Source: a virus
Strand: one strand, 5' to 3'
Virus record (IMG/VR): IMGVR_UViG_3300023109_002606
Span: 1 to 32,594 of that record
DNA length: 32,594 bases
Below the pieces are notes generated by a model. The model ran no database searches, was not told the origin of the DNA, and saw nothing but the letters and a program-made list of their open reading frames with translations. Both the position numbers and the translations under genes were made by a program. The first letter of the stretch is position 1. Each line of letters starts with the position of its first letter. Shown here one piece after another: positions 1 to 6,892 of this stretch.

Positions 1-2
1 AC

Positions 3-194
3 AAATCAGCATCATCCGTAGAACGCATTGAAGCATTTATTGCCTTAGGTAGACCAGATCCTTCTCAATATGCAGATGAAACAGGTCCTGTTAGTTATGA
101 AACAGCTAGGATTTATGTAGAACAAGTCCTTTCCGAACATGCTAAAGAACAATTTAATAAAGTAAGAACATCAAATACATTAAATATAAAGTAA
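3..194 (+). CDS. 3' end of an unidentified phage protein (partial)
   Basis: An open frame enters from the left edge and stops with TAA at 192-194, one base before the next ATG. The visible 63 residues are soluble and mixed-charge, with a likely helical C-terminal part (ETARIYVEQVLSEHAKEQF) and no recognisable motif. The frame has the same AT-rich codon use as the genes downstream and the tight spacing typical of this phage, so it is very likely a real gene. Its start and function lie outside the window. Confidence 0.7.
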   Translation, partial: KSASSVERIEAFIALGRPDPSQYADETGPVSYETARIYVEQVLSEHAKEQFNKVRTSNTLNIK

Positions 195-195
195 T

Positions 196-480
196 ATGAG
201 CGACGGAAAAACAGAAGCAATGAGAGGTACTTATTTTTTAAAAAATGAGATACAACATTCTAAAGAATATTATGATGTAAATCGAAATAGAGGTAGACGA
301 GATAAAAATCTTATAGCAGAAATTAATCACATGCCTAACCAAAAATGGCATAAAATCATTTCCTTTATTAAATCAGGTATTCGCATATTAGGTTATGCAA
401 TTATCCCTTTTAATTTGGTTATTGCAACTGGGGTGCTTATATTGAGTGAAATAATAGGAATAGTAGAAGAATTAGTATAA
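196..480 (+). CDS. small membrane protein of unknown function
   Basis: This 94-residue protein has a charged N-terminal half rich in K, R, E and N, and a C-terminal half made of one long or two close hydrophobic stretches (about residues 60-92, IRILGYAIIPFNLVIATGVL onward). That suggests an inner-membrane anchor with a cytoplasmic N-terminal tail. It starts one base after the upstream stop and ends 14 bases before the thioredoxin gene, so it is probably co-transcribed with both. I recognise no family. The hydrophobic tail could be holin-like, but nothing specific supports that. Confidence 0.7.
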   Translation: MSDGKTEAMRGTYFLKNEIQHSKEYYDVNRNRGRRDKNLIAEINHMPNQKWHKIISFIKSGIRILGYAIIPFNLVIATGVLILSEIIGIVEELV

Positions 481-494
481 TAAAAACAAATAAT

Positions 495-743
495 ATGAAA
501 CAATTGTGGTATTTTAGTGCTCCTTGGTGTGGGCCGTGTAAAATGTTTGGTCCAACAATGGACAGAGTAGCATCTCAAGGTATTCAAGTTAATAAAATTA
601 ACATTGATTATGAAGCAGATGCAGTAACTAAATATGGTGTTAGAAGTGTTCCTACTACTATTTTAGTAGAAAATGGAAAAGAATTAAGACGTTTTGTTGG
701 AGCTAAATCAGAAAACCAAGTAATAGAATTTTATAATGGGTAA
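495..743 (+). CDS. thioredoxin-like protein
   Basis: This is a compact 82-residue thioredoxin fold, shorter than the roughly 105-residue bacterial TrxA. The redox motif WCGPCK sits at residues 11-16 (Cys12, Cys15) after a short beta strand, and the cis-proline loop is SVPTT with Pro53. A Gly-containing C-terminal strand (VGA, 68-70) follows. Thioredoxins reduce protein disulfides; in T4-type phages small thioredoxin or glutaredoxin proteins commonly supply electrons to ribonucleotide reductase. No reductase gene is visible here, so that partner is inferred. The gene overlaps queD by 8 nt. Confidence 0.93.
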   Translation: MKQLWYFSAPWCGPCKMFGPTMDRVASQGIQVNKINIDYEADAVTKYGVRSVPTTILVENGKELRRFVGAKSENQVIEFYNG

Positions 744-1200
744 ATTTCAATCAAGTAAAGTATTTGATGGATTTAGTACAGTATTCCGTCAATGGAAAGC
801 AGAAGATACACATTGTAGATTTATACATGGATACGGTATTTCATTTAAAGTATATTTTGAAGGTGAATTAGACCATAGAAATTGGGTATGGGATTTTGGA
901 GGTATGAAACGTGCCAAAACCTTAATTGATGGTATGCAACCTAAAGCTTGGATGGATTATATGTTTGATCACACAATGATTATTGCTGAAGATGATCCTT
1001 GGGTAGATGCTTTCCAACAAATGGAACAATCAGGAGTAGCTCAAGTAAGAATAATTCCTGCTACTGGAGCAGAAAAATTTGCAGAATATATTTTTAACAA
1101 ATTAAATACATTTGTATTTGAAGAAACAGATGGTAGAGTTAGAGTAACAAAAGTTAAATTTATGGAGCATGGCAAAAACGCAGCTAGTTATGGAGAATAA
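736..1200 (+). CDS. queD: 6-carboxy-5,6,7,8-tetrahydropterin synthase (QueD family)
   Basis: QueD converts 7,8-dihydroneopterin triphosphate to 6-carboxytetrahydropterin, the second step towards preQ0. This 154-residue protein shows the family layout: His26-Cys27, the IHGYGISF segment (30-37), the DFGGMK strand-helix junction (53-58), FDHT with Asp78 and His79, and an ATGAEKFAEYIF segment (109-120) with the conserved Glu. The usual HGH zinc motif reads HGY here, so one classical ligand position is tyrosine. A similar HGY variant occurs in some proteobacterial homologues as far as I recall. It overlaps trx by 8 nt and queE by 11 nt, and FolE at 5176 would make its substrate precursor. Confidence 0.9.
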   Translation: MGKFQSSKVFDGFSTVFRQWKAEDTHCRFIHGYGISFKVYFEGELDHRNWVWDFGGMKRAKTLIDGMQPKAWMDYMFDHTMIIAEDDPWVDAFQQMEQSGVAQVRIIPATGAEKFAEYIFNKLNTFVFEETDGRVRVTKVKFMEHGKNAASYGE

Positions 1201-1996
1201 AAAATTATGGTATAAAAACGCTCCTTTAAAGCGTATTGAAGATTATAATAAAGTACTCCCAGTACTAGAAGTCTATCGTTGTGTACAAAGTGAAGGTAGT
1301 AGATTTGGACGTCCTACAATTGCTGTTCGTACTACTGGTTGTACTCACCGTTGTTATTTTGGTGAGGGAGGATGGTGTGACTCTTGGTATACTTCAATCC
1401 ATCCTGAAAAAGGTGAATTTACTTTTAATGATATTATTAAAATTTACGACGAGAATCCTCACGTTAAAGAAATGATGTTAACAGGAGGATCCCCAACAAT
1501 GCATCCCGCATTAGTAAACGAACTAACACACTTTGCTCATGAAAGAGGAATCCTTATTACGATCGAAACTGAAGGAAGTCATTTCCTCGAAACCGATTAT
1601 CCGATTGGTCTCCTTTCTATCTCACCTAAGTTTAGTAATAGTGTCCCTGTTATTGGTGCTACCACTCCCAATGGATCAGTTACAGATGAGAAGATGGTTA
1701 AAACGCACAATCGTCTTCGCCTTAATACTGAAGCCATTAGAACGAGTATTAATTATCATACTGACTATCATTATAAGCCTGTGTGGGATGGGACTGATGA
1801 AGGCCTCGCTGAAATTGAAGCTTATAGACAAGAGCTCAATATTCCTAAAGACAAAACCTTTGTCATGCCTGCAGGAGATACAAGAGAAACATTAATTGAA
1901 ATGTATCCTAAAGTATTTGAAATGTGTGCAGAACATGGTTATAATATGACTGGTAGAGATCATATTATTGCTTATGATACTAAACGCCAAGTATAA
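1190..1996 (+). CDS. queE: 7-carboxy-7-deazaguanine synthase (QueE, radical SAM)
   Basis: QueE is a radical-SAM enzyme that rearranges 6-carboxytetrahydropterin into 7-carboxy-7-deazaguanine. Visible family features are VQSEGSRFGRP (32-42), FVR-like IAVRTTGC, the GGSP motif (99-102, equivalent to GGEP) and a SISPK segment typical of QueE. The cluster cysteines are Cys51, Cys55 and Cys63, giving CX3CX7C instead of the usual CX3CX2C. I chose ATG 1190 (268 residues) because it is preceded by AGTT, as many starts here are, and overlaps the queD stop closely; an in-frame ATG at 1169 would add seven residues. No queC follows, so preQ0 formation would need another gene. Confidence 0.9.
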   Translation: MENKKLWYKNAPLKRIEDYNKVLPVLEVYRCVQSEGSRFGRPTIAVRTTGCTHRCYFGEGGWCDSWYTSIHPEKGEFTFNDIIKIYDENPHVKEMMLTGGSPTMHPALVNELTHFAHERGILITIETEGSHFLETDYPIGLLSISPKFSNSVPVIGATTPNGSVTDEKMVKTHNRLRLNTEAIRTSINYHTDYHYKPVWDGTDEGLAEIEAYRQELNIPKDKTFVMPAGDTRETLIEMYPKVFEMCAEHGYNMTGRDHIIAYDTKRQV

Positions 1997-2124
1997 TGGA
2001 TAGAGCACTTGAATTACTAGAACAAATAGAAGAAAATGTTTCAGTGTGTTGTGCCATTACTATGGAGCCAGACGAAGTTCTGGCTCTTATTGAAGAATTA
2101 AGAGAAATATTAGAAAACAAATAA
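1996..2124 (+). CDS. small acidic helical protein, unknown
   Basis: This 42-residue frame begins in the last base of the queE stop (TAATG) and ends with another TAATG that starts the nuclease gene, so it is translationally coupled on both sides. The product is strongly acidic and predicted helical (LELLEQIEENV, then LALIEELREILENK), with an adjacent Cys pair in the middle. The exact TAATG fit at both ends is the main evidence that it is a real gene. No function is recognisable. Confidence 0.65.
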   Translation: MDRALELLEQIEENVSVCCAITMEPDEVLALIEELREILENK

Positions 2125-2498
2125 TGTATACATACCACGCCACATTAGATAGAGTAGTAGATGGAGATACAGTAGACGCCTTAGTAGATTTAGGATTCGA
2201 TACTTGGAAAAAAGTTAGAATTAGAATGATGGGGATGGATGCTTGGGAATCTAGAACTCGAAATAAAGAAGAAAAGAAAAAAGGATTAGCAGCTAAAGCT
2301 CGCTTAATTGAAATTCTGAATGAAAATGAAAATAAATTTATTTTAGTATCTCATGGAGTAGGAAAATATGGTCGTTGTTTAGGTGAAATTTATGTTGAAA
2401 ACACCTATAATGACAACCCAAATCTACCAGAAATAAGTGTAAATAAAATTTTAATTAACGAAGGCCACGCTAAAGAATATTACGGAGGAAAACGATGA
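2124..2498 (+). CDS. staphylococcal-nuclease-like (thermonuclease) protein
   Basis: This 124-residue protein matches the SNase fold (OB-type barrel) and is complete for a minimal member. Visible motifs are RVVDGDTVDA (10-19, metal-binding Asp), VRIRMMGMDAWESR with the catalytic Arg, Asp and Glu arrangement, KYGRCLGEIYV with the second catalytic Arg, and a closing VNKILINEGHAKEYYGG segment. These enzymes hydrolyse DNA or RNA with calcium. There is no signal peptide, so it acts inside the cell, perhaps in host DNA breakdown for nucleotide reuse. It overlaps the carbamoyltransferase by 4 nt (ATGA). Confidence 0.9.
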   Translation: MYTYHATLDRVVDGDTVDALVDLGFDTWKKVRIRMMGMDAWESRTRNKEEKKKGLAAKARLIEILNENENKFILVSHGVGKYGRCLGEIYVENTYNDNPNLPEISVNKILINEGHAKEYYGGKR

Positions 2499-4255
2499 CA
2501 AAAGACGGAAAACAAATTAGCTTAGGCTTTTCAGTAGGACATGATAAGGGAGCAGTTATTGTAATTGATGATAAAGTTCAAGTAGGAATTATGGAAGAAA
2601 GATTATCACGTGTAAAACGCGATATGCCTTTCAACACAGATATTCCATTATTATCTATTAATTATTGTTTAGAAACATTGAATATAACGTATGATGACGT
2701 GGATATTTACTGCTACAATACAGCAGAAATGGAAGACTTAGTAGAAGAGCAATTTACACAGTATCTAGCTCAACCCGTAAATAAATTACTATTTGTTCCC
2801 CACCACGTAGCTCATGCTTATTCGACTTTCTTTGCTTCTGGATATGATGAGGCGGCTGTAATTGTAGCGGATGCTATGGGTAATGTTCATGATATTAATA
2901 GTAAAGCTCATGAATATTTTAAAGAAAAATATGGTGATTTACCTAAACTACCTAATGGATTAAGATGGGGAGAAGCTATTACCTTATTTAAATTTACTAA
3001 GAAAGACTATGAAGAGGTTCTTAAAAAATGGATTAAATATCCTGAACCTTATACCTTTGATAAAGAAGAATTATCTGTAGGGTGCATGTATGCTCAGGGT
3101 ACTATGCAGTTGACTTATGATGAAAAAACTTCTAACTGGCAAGCGGGTAAATTAATGGGATTAGCCTCATATGCTGATGAAGATTGGTTAAAAAAACAAG
3201 ATTATATTGCTAACATTATAGAAGATGAAGAAGGAAATATAGTTGATTTTTATATTCCAGGAACTCAGGTATATCCTGAAATTACATATAAGGCTGACTT
3301 TAGACGTAAATCTAATGTAGCCGGGGTTTACCAACGTGAACAGGTTCGATTAACTACAATGTTAGCTAAATATGTAAAACAACTTACAGGATTAAATAAA
3401 ATATGTTGTTCTGGGGGTTCATTCCTTAATTGCAACGCTAATGAAGCTATAATCAAATCAGAGTTATTTGAAAAATGTTATTTTACACCCCCTGCAGATG
3501 ATAGTGGTATTCCTTTAGGTGCTGCCTTTTATGGTAAGCATTTCCTTAATAACTGGGGACCTATTGAAGATAATCCTTTTATGAGTCCTTATTTTGGTAA
3601 AACATATACTAGAAATGACATTATAAAAGATATCCAAACTTATATTAAAGACGAGGATAGTGAATTTTTTGAATTCAATAATATAATTCATTTCAATACT
3701 CGAGAAGAAAGAGATGAATATATAACTGATCTACTCTTGGAAGATAAACCTATTGGTCTCCTCCAGGGAGGTTCAGAAATAGGACCCAGAGCTTTAGGTA
3801 ACAGAAGTATAATAGCTAATCCTTCTACTATTTGGATGAAAGATTATATTAATCATGAAATTAAAAATCGTGAATGGTATAGACCATTTGCCCCTTCAGT
3901 ATTATTTGAGGAACAAGGGAAAGTCTTTGATTTAGATGTATTTTCTCCTTATATGTTAGTAACGGCTTATTGTAATGAAGAATGGAAATCGAAAATTCCT
4001 TCTGTAGTCCATATTGATGGTACTTCAAGATATCAATCTGTTACTAAGGATATGAATGAATCTTATTATAATTTAATTAATAATTTTTACAAAGCAAGTA
4101 AGATTCCCTTAGTATTAAATACATCATTTAATGGTCCTGGAGAACCAATTGTAGAAACACCTTTAGATGCTATTAAAAGTTATGTAAAAAATGGTTTACC
4201 TGTTTTAGTATTGGAAGATATAGTTATTGAAAAAAAAGATTATAGAATTTATTAA
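2495..4255 (+). CDS. carbamoyltransferase, NodU/TobZ/CmcH family
   Basis: These two-domain enzymes use carbamoyl phosphate and ATP to make carbamoyl-adenylate and transfer the carbamoyl group to a hydroxyl. The 586-residue protein has the N-terminal Kae1-like domain: GFSVGHDKGAVIV (11-23), EERLSRVKRD (34-43), PHHVAHA with His103, His104 and His107, and IVADAMGN. The C-terminal YrdC-like half carries GGSEIGPRALGNRSI, WYRPFAPSVL and LNTSFNGPGEPIVETP. Length and motif order are normal for the family. Neighbours on both sides are nucleotide or deazaguanine genes, which points to carbamoylation of a modified base. Carbamoylation of a sugar made by the downstream glycan cassette is the main alternative. 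Confidence 0.93.
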   Translation: MTKDGKQISLGFSVGHDKGAVIVIDDKVQVGIMEERLSRVKRDMPFNTDIPLLSINYCLETLNITYDDVDIYCYNTAEMEDLVEEQFTQYLAQPVNKLLFVPHHVAHAYSTFFASGYDEAAVIVADAMGNVHDINSKAHEYFKEKYGDLPKLPNGLRWGEAITLFKFTKKDYEEVLKKWIKYPEPYTFDKEELSVGCMYAQGTMQLTYDEKTSNWQAGKLMGLASYADEDWLKKQDYIANIIEDEEGNIVDFYIPGTQVYPEITYKADFRRKSNVAGVYQREQVRLTTMLAKYVKQLTGLNKICCSGGSFLNCNANEAIIKSELFEKCYFTPPADDSGIPLGAAFYGKHFLNNWGPIEDNPFMSPYFGKTYTRNDIIKDIQTYIKDEDSEFFEFNNIIHFNTREERDEYITDLLLEDKPIGLLQGGSEIGPRALGNRSIIANPSTIWMKDYINHEIKNREWYRPFAPSVLFEEQGKVFDLDVFSPYMLVTAYCNEEWKSKIPSVVHIDGTSRYQSVTKDMNESYYNLINNFYKASKIPLVLNTSFNGPGEPIVETPLDAIKSYVKNGLPVLVLEDIVIEKKDYRIY

Positions 4256-4638
4256 TGCAGCTGATATCAACCCACCCAATTAAGAAATCTGATTTAGGCT
4301 TCCACGCTAACCTCTTTGGAGGAAAGTTATTAGCTTGGTTAGATGCATCAGCAGCAGCTTATGCTATGGAGGTATGTGATACTCCAAGAATGGTCACAGT
4401 GAAGATTGACGAATGTATTTTTAAGAAAGCTGCTAAGGAAGGTCAGATGATTAAAATATACGGTAGTGTAGATACAATCGGAACTACTTCAATCACACTT
4501 TACATGGAAGCTAGATCACACAATGTGTATTCTGGAAAGCAAAGTATTATATTATCAACAAATATTACATTTGTAAGAATAGATGAGAATAATGAACCTA
4601 TCCCAATTTCAGAAAGAGTAAAAAATAAAATAAAATGA
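4255..4638 (+). CDS. hotdog-fold acyl-CoA thioesterase-like protein
   Basis: This 127-residue protein fits the YciA/ACOT branch of hotdog thioesterases. The N-terminal segment HANLFGGKLLAWLDASAAAYA (17-37) carries the Asn and Asp (Asn19, Asp30) used for catalysis in this family, followed by VTVKIDECIFKKAAKEGQ and a TTSITLYMEARSHN strand. Family members hydrolyse acyl-CoA thioesters. It starts in the stop codon of the carbamoyltransferase gene (TAATG) and overlaps the phosphoribosyltransferase gene by 4 nt, so it is embedded in the nucleotide operon. A role for an acyl-CoA enzyme in a phage is not obvious; a different thioester or a binding role is possible. Confidence 0.85.
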   Translation: MQLISTHPIKKSDLGFHANLFGGKLLAWLDASAAAYAMEVCDTPRMVTVKIDECIFKKAAKEGQMIKIYGSVDTIGTTSITLYMEARSHNVYSGKQSIILSTNITFVRIDENNEPIPISERVKNKIK

Positions 4639-5138
4639 GAGAATTAATTTCAGCTAAGGATATTGATATCCAAACTAAAATAATTGGTAAACAAATCGCA
4701 GATGACCATAGAGGAGATAAAACCCCAGTCATAATGGTGGGTTTACTTAATGGTTGTTTCGCGTTTTACAGCGATTTAGTACGTGCTACGCCAATTGACA
4801 TGGAATGTGATTTTATGCGCGTTAAATCGTATACAAAACGCAAACAAGGCGATATACAAATTACTAAAGACCTAGAAACACCTGTAAAAGGTAAGCATGT
4901 TTATATTGTAGATGATATATATGATACTGGAAATACTATGGCCGCTGTTATAGAATATCTAGAAGTTAAACACCCAGCTTCAATTTCAATAGTATCTCTA
5001 ATAACCAGAGAAACATCTCCAATTCCAGAACAAAAATCATATCATGCTTTTACAATTAAAGATGAGTGGTTGATAGGAATGGGGATGGACGATAGTAAAG
5101 GGTTTAATAGAAATTTAAAGTCAATTTGGGCTCTATAA
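4635..5138 (+). CDS. purine phosphoribosyltransferase (hypoxanthine/guanine type)
   Basis: The 167-residue length and layout fit the HPRT group of type I phosphoribosyltransferases, which join a purine base to PRPP. The diagnostic PRPP-binding loop is YIVDDIYDTGNTM (90-102). An early VGLLNGCFAF segment (35-44) matches the pyrophosphate-binding loop, and VKSYTKRKQGDI fits the flexible catalytic loop. The C-terminal KDEWLIGMGMDD segment matches the family's base-binding region. In a phage this would be purine salvage; next to QueD, QueE and FolE, use of a deazaguanine-like base is a speculative alternative. The folE promoter begins inside its 3' end. Confidence 0.9.
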   Translation: MRELISAKDIDIQTKIIGKQIADDHRGDKTPVIMVGLLNGCFAFYSDLVRATPIDMECDFMRVKSYTKRKQGDIQITKDLETPVKGKHVYIVDDIYDTGNTMAAVIEYLEVKHPASISIVSLITRETSPIPEQKSYHAFTIKDEWLIGMGMDDSKGFNRNLKSIWAL

Positions 5139-5156
5139 ATAGAATTCGTATATTCA
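5125..5156 (+). promoter_or_regulatory. Bacteroidota-type promoter for folE
   Basis: TTTG at 5125-5128, 20 nt, then TATATTCA at 5149-5156, preceded by TTCG. The -33 box lies inside the last codons of the phosphoribosyltransferase gene. The expected transcript starts about 12-14 nt before ATG 5176, and its leader carries AAATAAAAAGTTATA. This matches the TTTG-N19-21-TAnnTTTG pattern known for Bacteroidota sigma-A promoters. Confidence 0.8.
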
Positions 5157-5175
5157 AACAAATAAAAAGTTATAA

Positions 5176-5871
5176 ATGGAAAATAAACGTAGAAAAATCC
5201 ACGAACAATTAGAAGTGGTACAAGAAGGTTTTGCAAATGGTGTAGCACCTGGTTTCCCCCTTAATAGTGATGAAAAAGTAGCAATGATTGATGCTGCTGA
5301 AGAAGCATATGGTAAATTTTTAGATGCTTTAAAATGTGATTGGAGAAACGATCCAAATTCAATGGAAACACCTCGTCGTGTAGCAAAAGCATACGTAAAC
5401 GATTTATGGGCTGGTAGATATACAGCAATGTCTCCAATTACATCATTCCCTTCAGATGGTTATGATGGTATTATTATTGAAAGAAATATCCCATTAACAT
5501 CAATGTGTTCTCACCACCACCAAACAATTGGGGGTGTAGTTCATATTGGTTATATTGCTGGAGATGAAGGTCAAGTAATTGGTTTATCTAAATTAAACAG
5601 AATTGTAGAATTATTTGGACGTAGAGGCGCTATTCAAGAACAATTAACATCAGCTATTCATAACGCAGTAGATAAAATTACTGAAGGTAATAAGGGTGTT
5701 ATTGTAACTATAGTTGGAACACATAATTGTGTATCTTGTAGAGGTGTTAAGCATCAAGGAGCAGCCATGGTTACTACTAAAGCTTCTGGTGTATTTAGAG
5801 AAAATAATAATTTATCAAGAAAAGAATTTTTCGATAGTTTAAAAATTAATAATGGAGGACATAACATCTAA
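5176..5871 (+). CDS. folE: GTP cyclohydrolase I
   Basis: FolE converts GTP to 7,8-dihydroneopterin triphosphate, the entry step to folate and to 7-deazaguanines. The 231-residue protein has the normal catalytic core. Zinc ligands are expected at Cys111 and His114 (MCSHHHQTIGG; the family has CEHH) and at Cys185 (THNCVSCRGV). VIGLSKLNRIVELFGRRGAIQEQLT matches the strictly conserved helix. The N-terminal 40 residues are variable. It has its own promoter although it serves the same pathway as queD and queE about 4 kb upstream, so it may be expressed at a different level or time. The start follows the AAAAAGTTATA leader. Confidence 0.95.
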   Translation: MENKRRKIHEQLEVVQEGFANGVAPGFPLNSDEKVAMIDAAEEAYGKFLDALKCDWRNDPNSMETPRRVAKAYVNDLWAGRYTAMSPITSFPSDGYDGIIIERNIPLTSMCSHHHQTIGGVVHIGYIAGDEGQVIGLSKLNRIVELFGRRGAIQEQLTSAIHNAVDKITEGNKGVIVTIVGTHNCVSCRGVKHQGAAMVTTKASGVFRENNNLSRKEFFDSLKINNGGHNI

Positions 5872-5894
5872 TATTTATCAATAAACTTAATATT

Positions 5895-6194
5895 ATGCTT
5901 TATTTAAAATTAAACGAATCAAATCAAATTGTTATATGTGACCAAGCATCTGGTCAAATAGAAACTATGGACTGTGAATACACAGTAGCGTCAGTTGTTG
6001 AATCTGAAATAAAAATATGGGGAACTTCAGACGATCGTGGTCTTATTGATAGTACAAAATTCAATTTCCCATCTGTAAGTCTTCCTAATTCTGAGGATAT
6101 AGAAGAAAATCAATTAGCTTCTCTTGTTAATGATGCTGTTAGTTTTCTAGAAGGACAAGGTTGTAAAGTTTATAAAAACGATCAACAATTATAA
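5895..6194 (+). CDS. small acidic protein of unknown function
   Basis: This 99-residue protein has alternating short strands (LYLKLNESNQIVICDQ, CEYTVASVV) and an acidic C-terminal helix (EDIEENQLASLVNDAVSFLE). There is no signal peptide or membrane segment, and I recognise no family. It lies 23 bases after folE, in a gap containing a small TAATATT/AATATTA inverted repeat, and is followed by a strong hairpin terminator. It therefore seems to be the last gene of the folE transcript. Confidence 0.75.
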   Translation: MLYLKLNESNQIVICDQASGQIETMDCEYTVASVVESEIKIWGTSDDRGLIDSTKFNFPSVSLPNSEDIEENQLASLVNDAVSFLEGQGCKVYKNDQQL

Positions 6195-6216
6195 TTAAAA
6201 ATATTAATTATTTTAA

Positions 6217-6245
6217 AAAGGAGGTTGGTTTATCCAATCTCCTTT
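6217..6245 (+). terminator. 12-bp hairpin, probable terminator fused to a promoter
   Basis: The left arm 6217-6228 (AAAGGAGGTTGG) pairs with 6234-6245 (CCAATCTCCTTT) in a continuous 12-bp stem with one G-U pair and a 5-nt loop (TTTAT). CTTATATT follows. It sits after the stop at 6194 and ends the folE unit. The same bases also carry the -33 box of the next promoter. Confidence 0.8.
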
Positions 6246-6255
6246 CTTATATTCC
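6224..6255 (+). promoter_or_regulatory. Bacteroidota-type promoter for the MazG-like/polymerase unit
   Basis: GTTG at 6224-6227, 20 nt, then TATATTCC at 6248-6255. The -33 element is inside the left arm of the preceding hairpin. The leader AAAATAAAATAAAAAAGTTATG leads straight into the start at 6278. Unlike most others here, the four bases before the -7 box are TTCT and not TTCG. Confidence 0.65.
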
Positions 6256-6277
6256 GGTAAAATAAAATAAAAAAGTT

Positions 6278-6892
6278 ATGACACAATTTGAAGAAGAAAT
6301 AGAAGTAATTCTATTAAATAGTTTAGGTACTCTAAATTCATTTAGGGATAGAGATCAACTTAGTATGGTCCCCGAAAGTGAATGGGCTCAATTTACTGCT
6401 AAAAAAATAGCAGAACAATTTAAGGGTAATTATGTCCCCTTTGTAAGTGAAGTAGAAACATTTAACGCCACAATGGGTAAACCTAATAACTATGAGCCAA
6501 TTATACCAGAGAAAAAAGAATGGATGTTTGTTTATGATTTCATCCTTGAAGAACTTGAAGAGTACAAACACGCTTGTGAAACAGGAGACATTGTTGAGAT
6601 TCTTGATGCTTTATGTGACATTGCCTACGTCTCGATTGGTAACGGAGCTATGTTACATGGTCTTAAGGATAAGTTATGGGACGCCTATCAAGAAGTACAA
6701 GCGTCGAATATGTCGAAGGCTTGTATTAGTGAAGAGGAAGCACAACAAACAGTGGAAAGACGTTCCCAGGAACAAAATGAACCGTGTCACTATGAAAAGG
6801 TTGGAGAATATTATATTGTCTATAGAACACGTGACAAAAAAGTTATGAAAAACATCAATTATTTTAGACCGGACCTTAAAAAATTCTTTTAA
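6278..6892 (+). CDS. MazG-like nucleoside triphosphate pyrophosphohydrolase
   Basis: This 204-residue protein has the all-alpha NTP-PPase (MazG/PRA-PH/dUTPase-like) core in the middle. A VETFNATMGKP lead-in (59-69) is followed by ILEELEEYKHACETGDIVEILDALCDIAYVSIGNGAML. Glu91, Glu92 and Glu95 plus Glu107, Asp110 and Asp114 form the metal-binding EExxE...ExxD pattern. These enzymes hydrolyse NTPs or dNTPs to monophosphates. In a phage with modified nucleotides it could remove unwanted dNTPs or lower alarmone-related signals. It directly precedes DNA polymerase (ATG in the TAATG of its stop), which supports a role in the dNTP pool. The C-terminal 60 residues are unassigned. Confidence 0.85.
   Translation: MTQFEEEIEVILLNSLGTLNSFRDRDQLSMVPESEWAQFTAKKIAEQFKGNYVPFVSEVETFNATMGKPNNYEPIIPEKKEWMFVYDFILEELEEYKHACETGDIVEILDALCDIAYVSIGNGAMLHGLKDKLWDAYQEVQASNMSKACISEEEAQQTVERRSQEQNEPCHYEKVGEYYIVYRTRDKKVMKNINYFRPDLKKFF

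Noticed and set aside
1281-1895. Two long frames inside queE in another reading frame
   Set aside because: They lie fully within queE, have unnatural Leu/Ile/Val-rich products and no start context; they are frame shadows of an AT-rich gene.
5872-5894. TAATATT/AATATTA inverted repeat after folE as a terminator
   Set aside because: Seven AT pairs without a GC core or T tract are too weak; the strong hairpin at 6217 is a better end of the unit.
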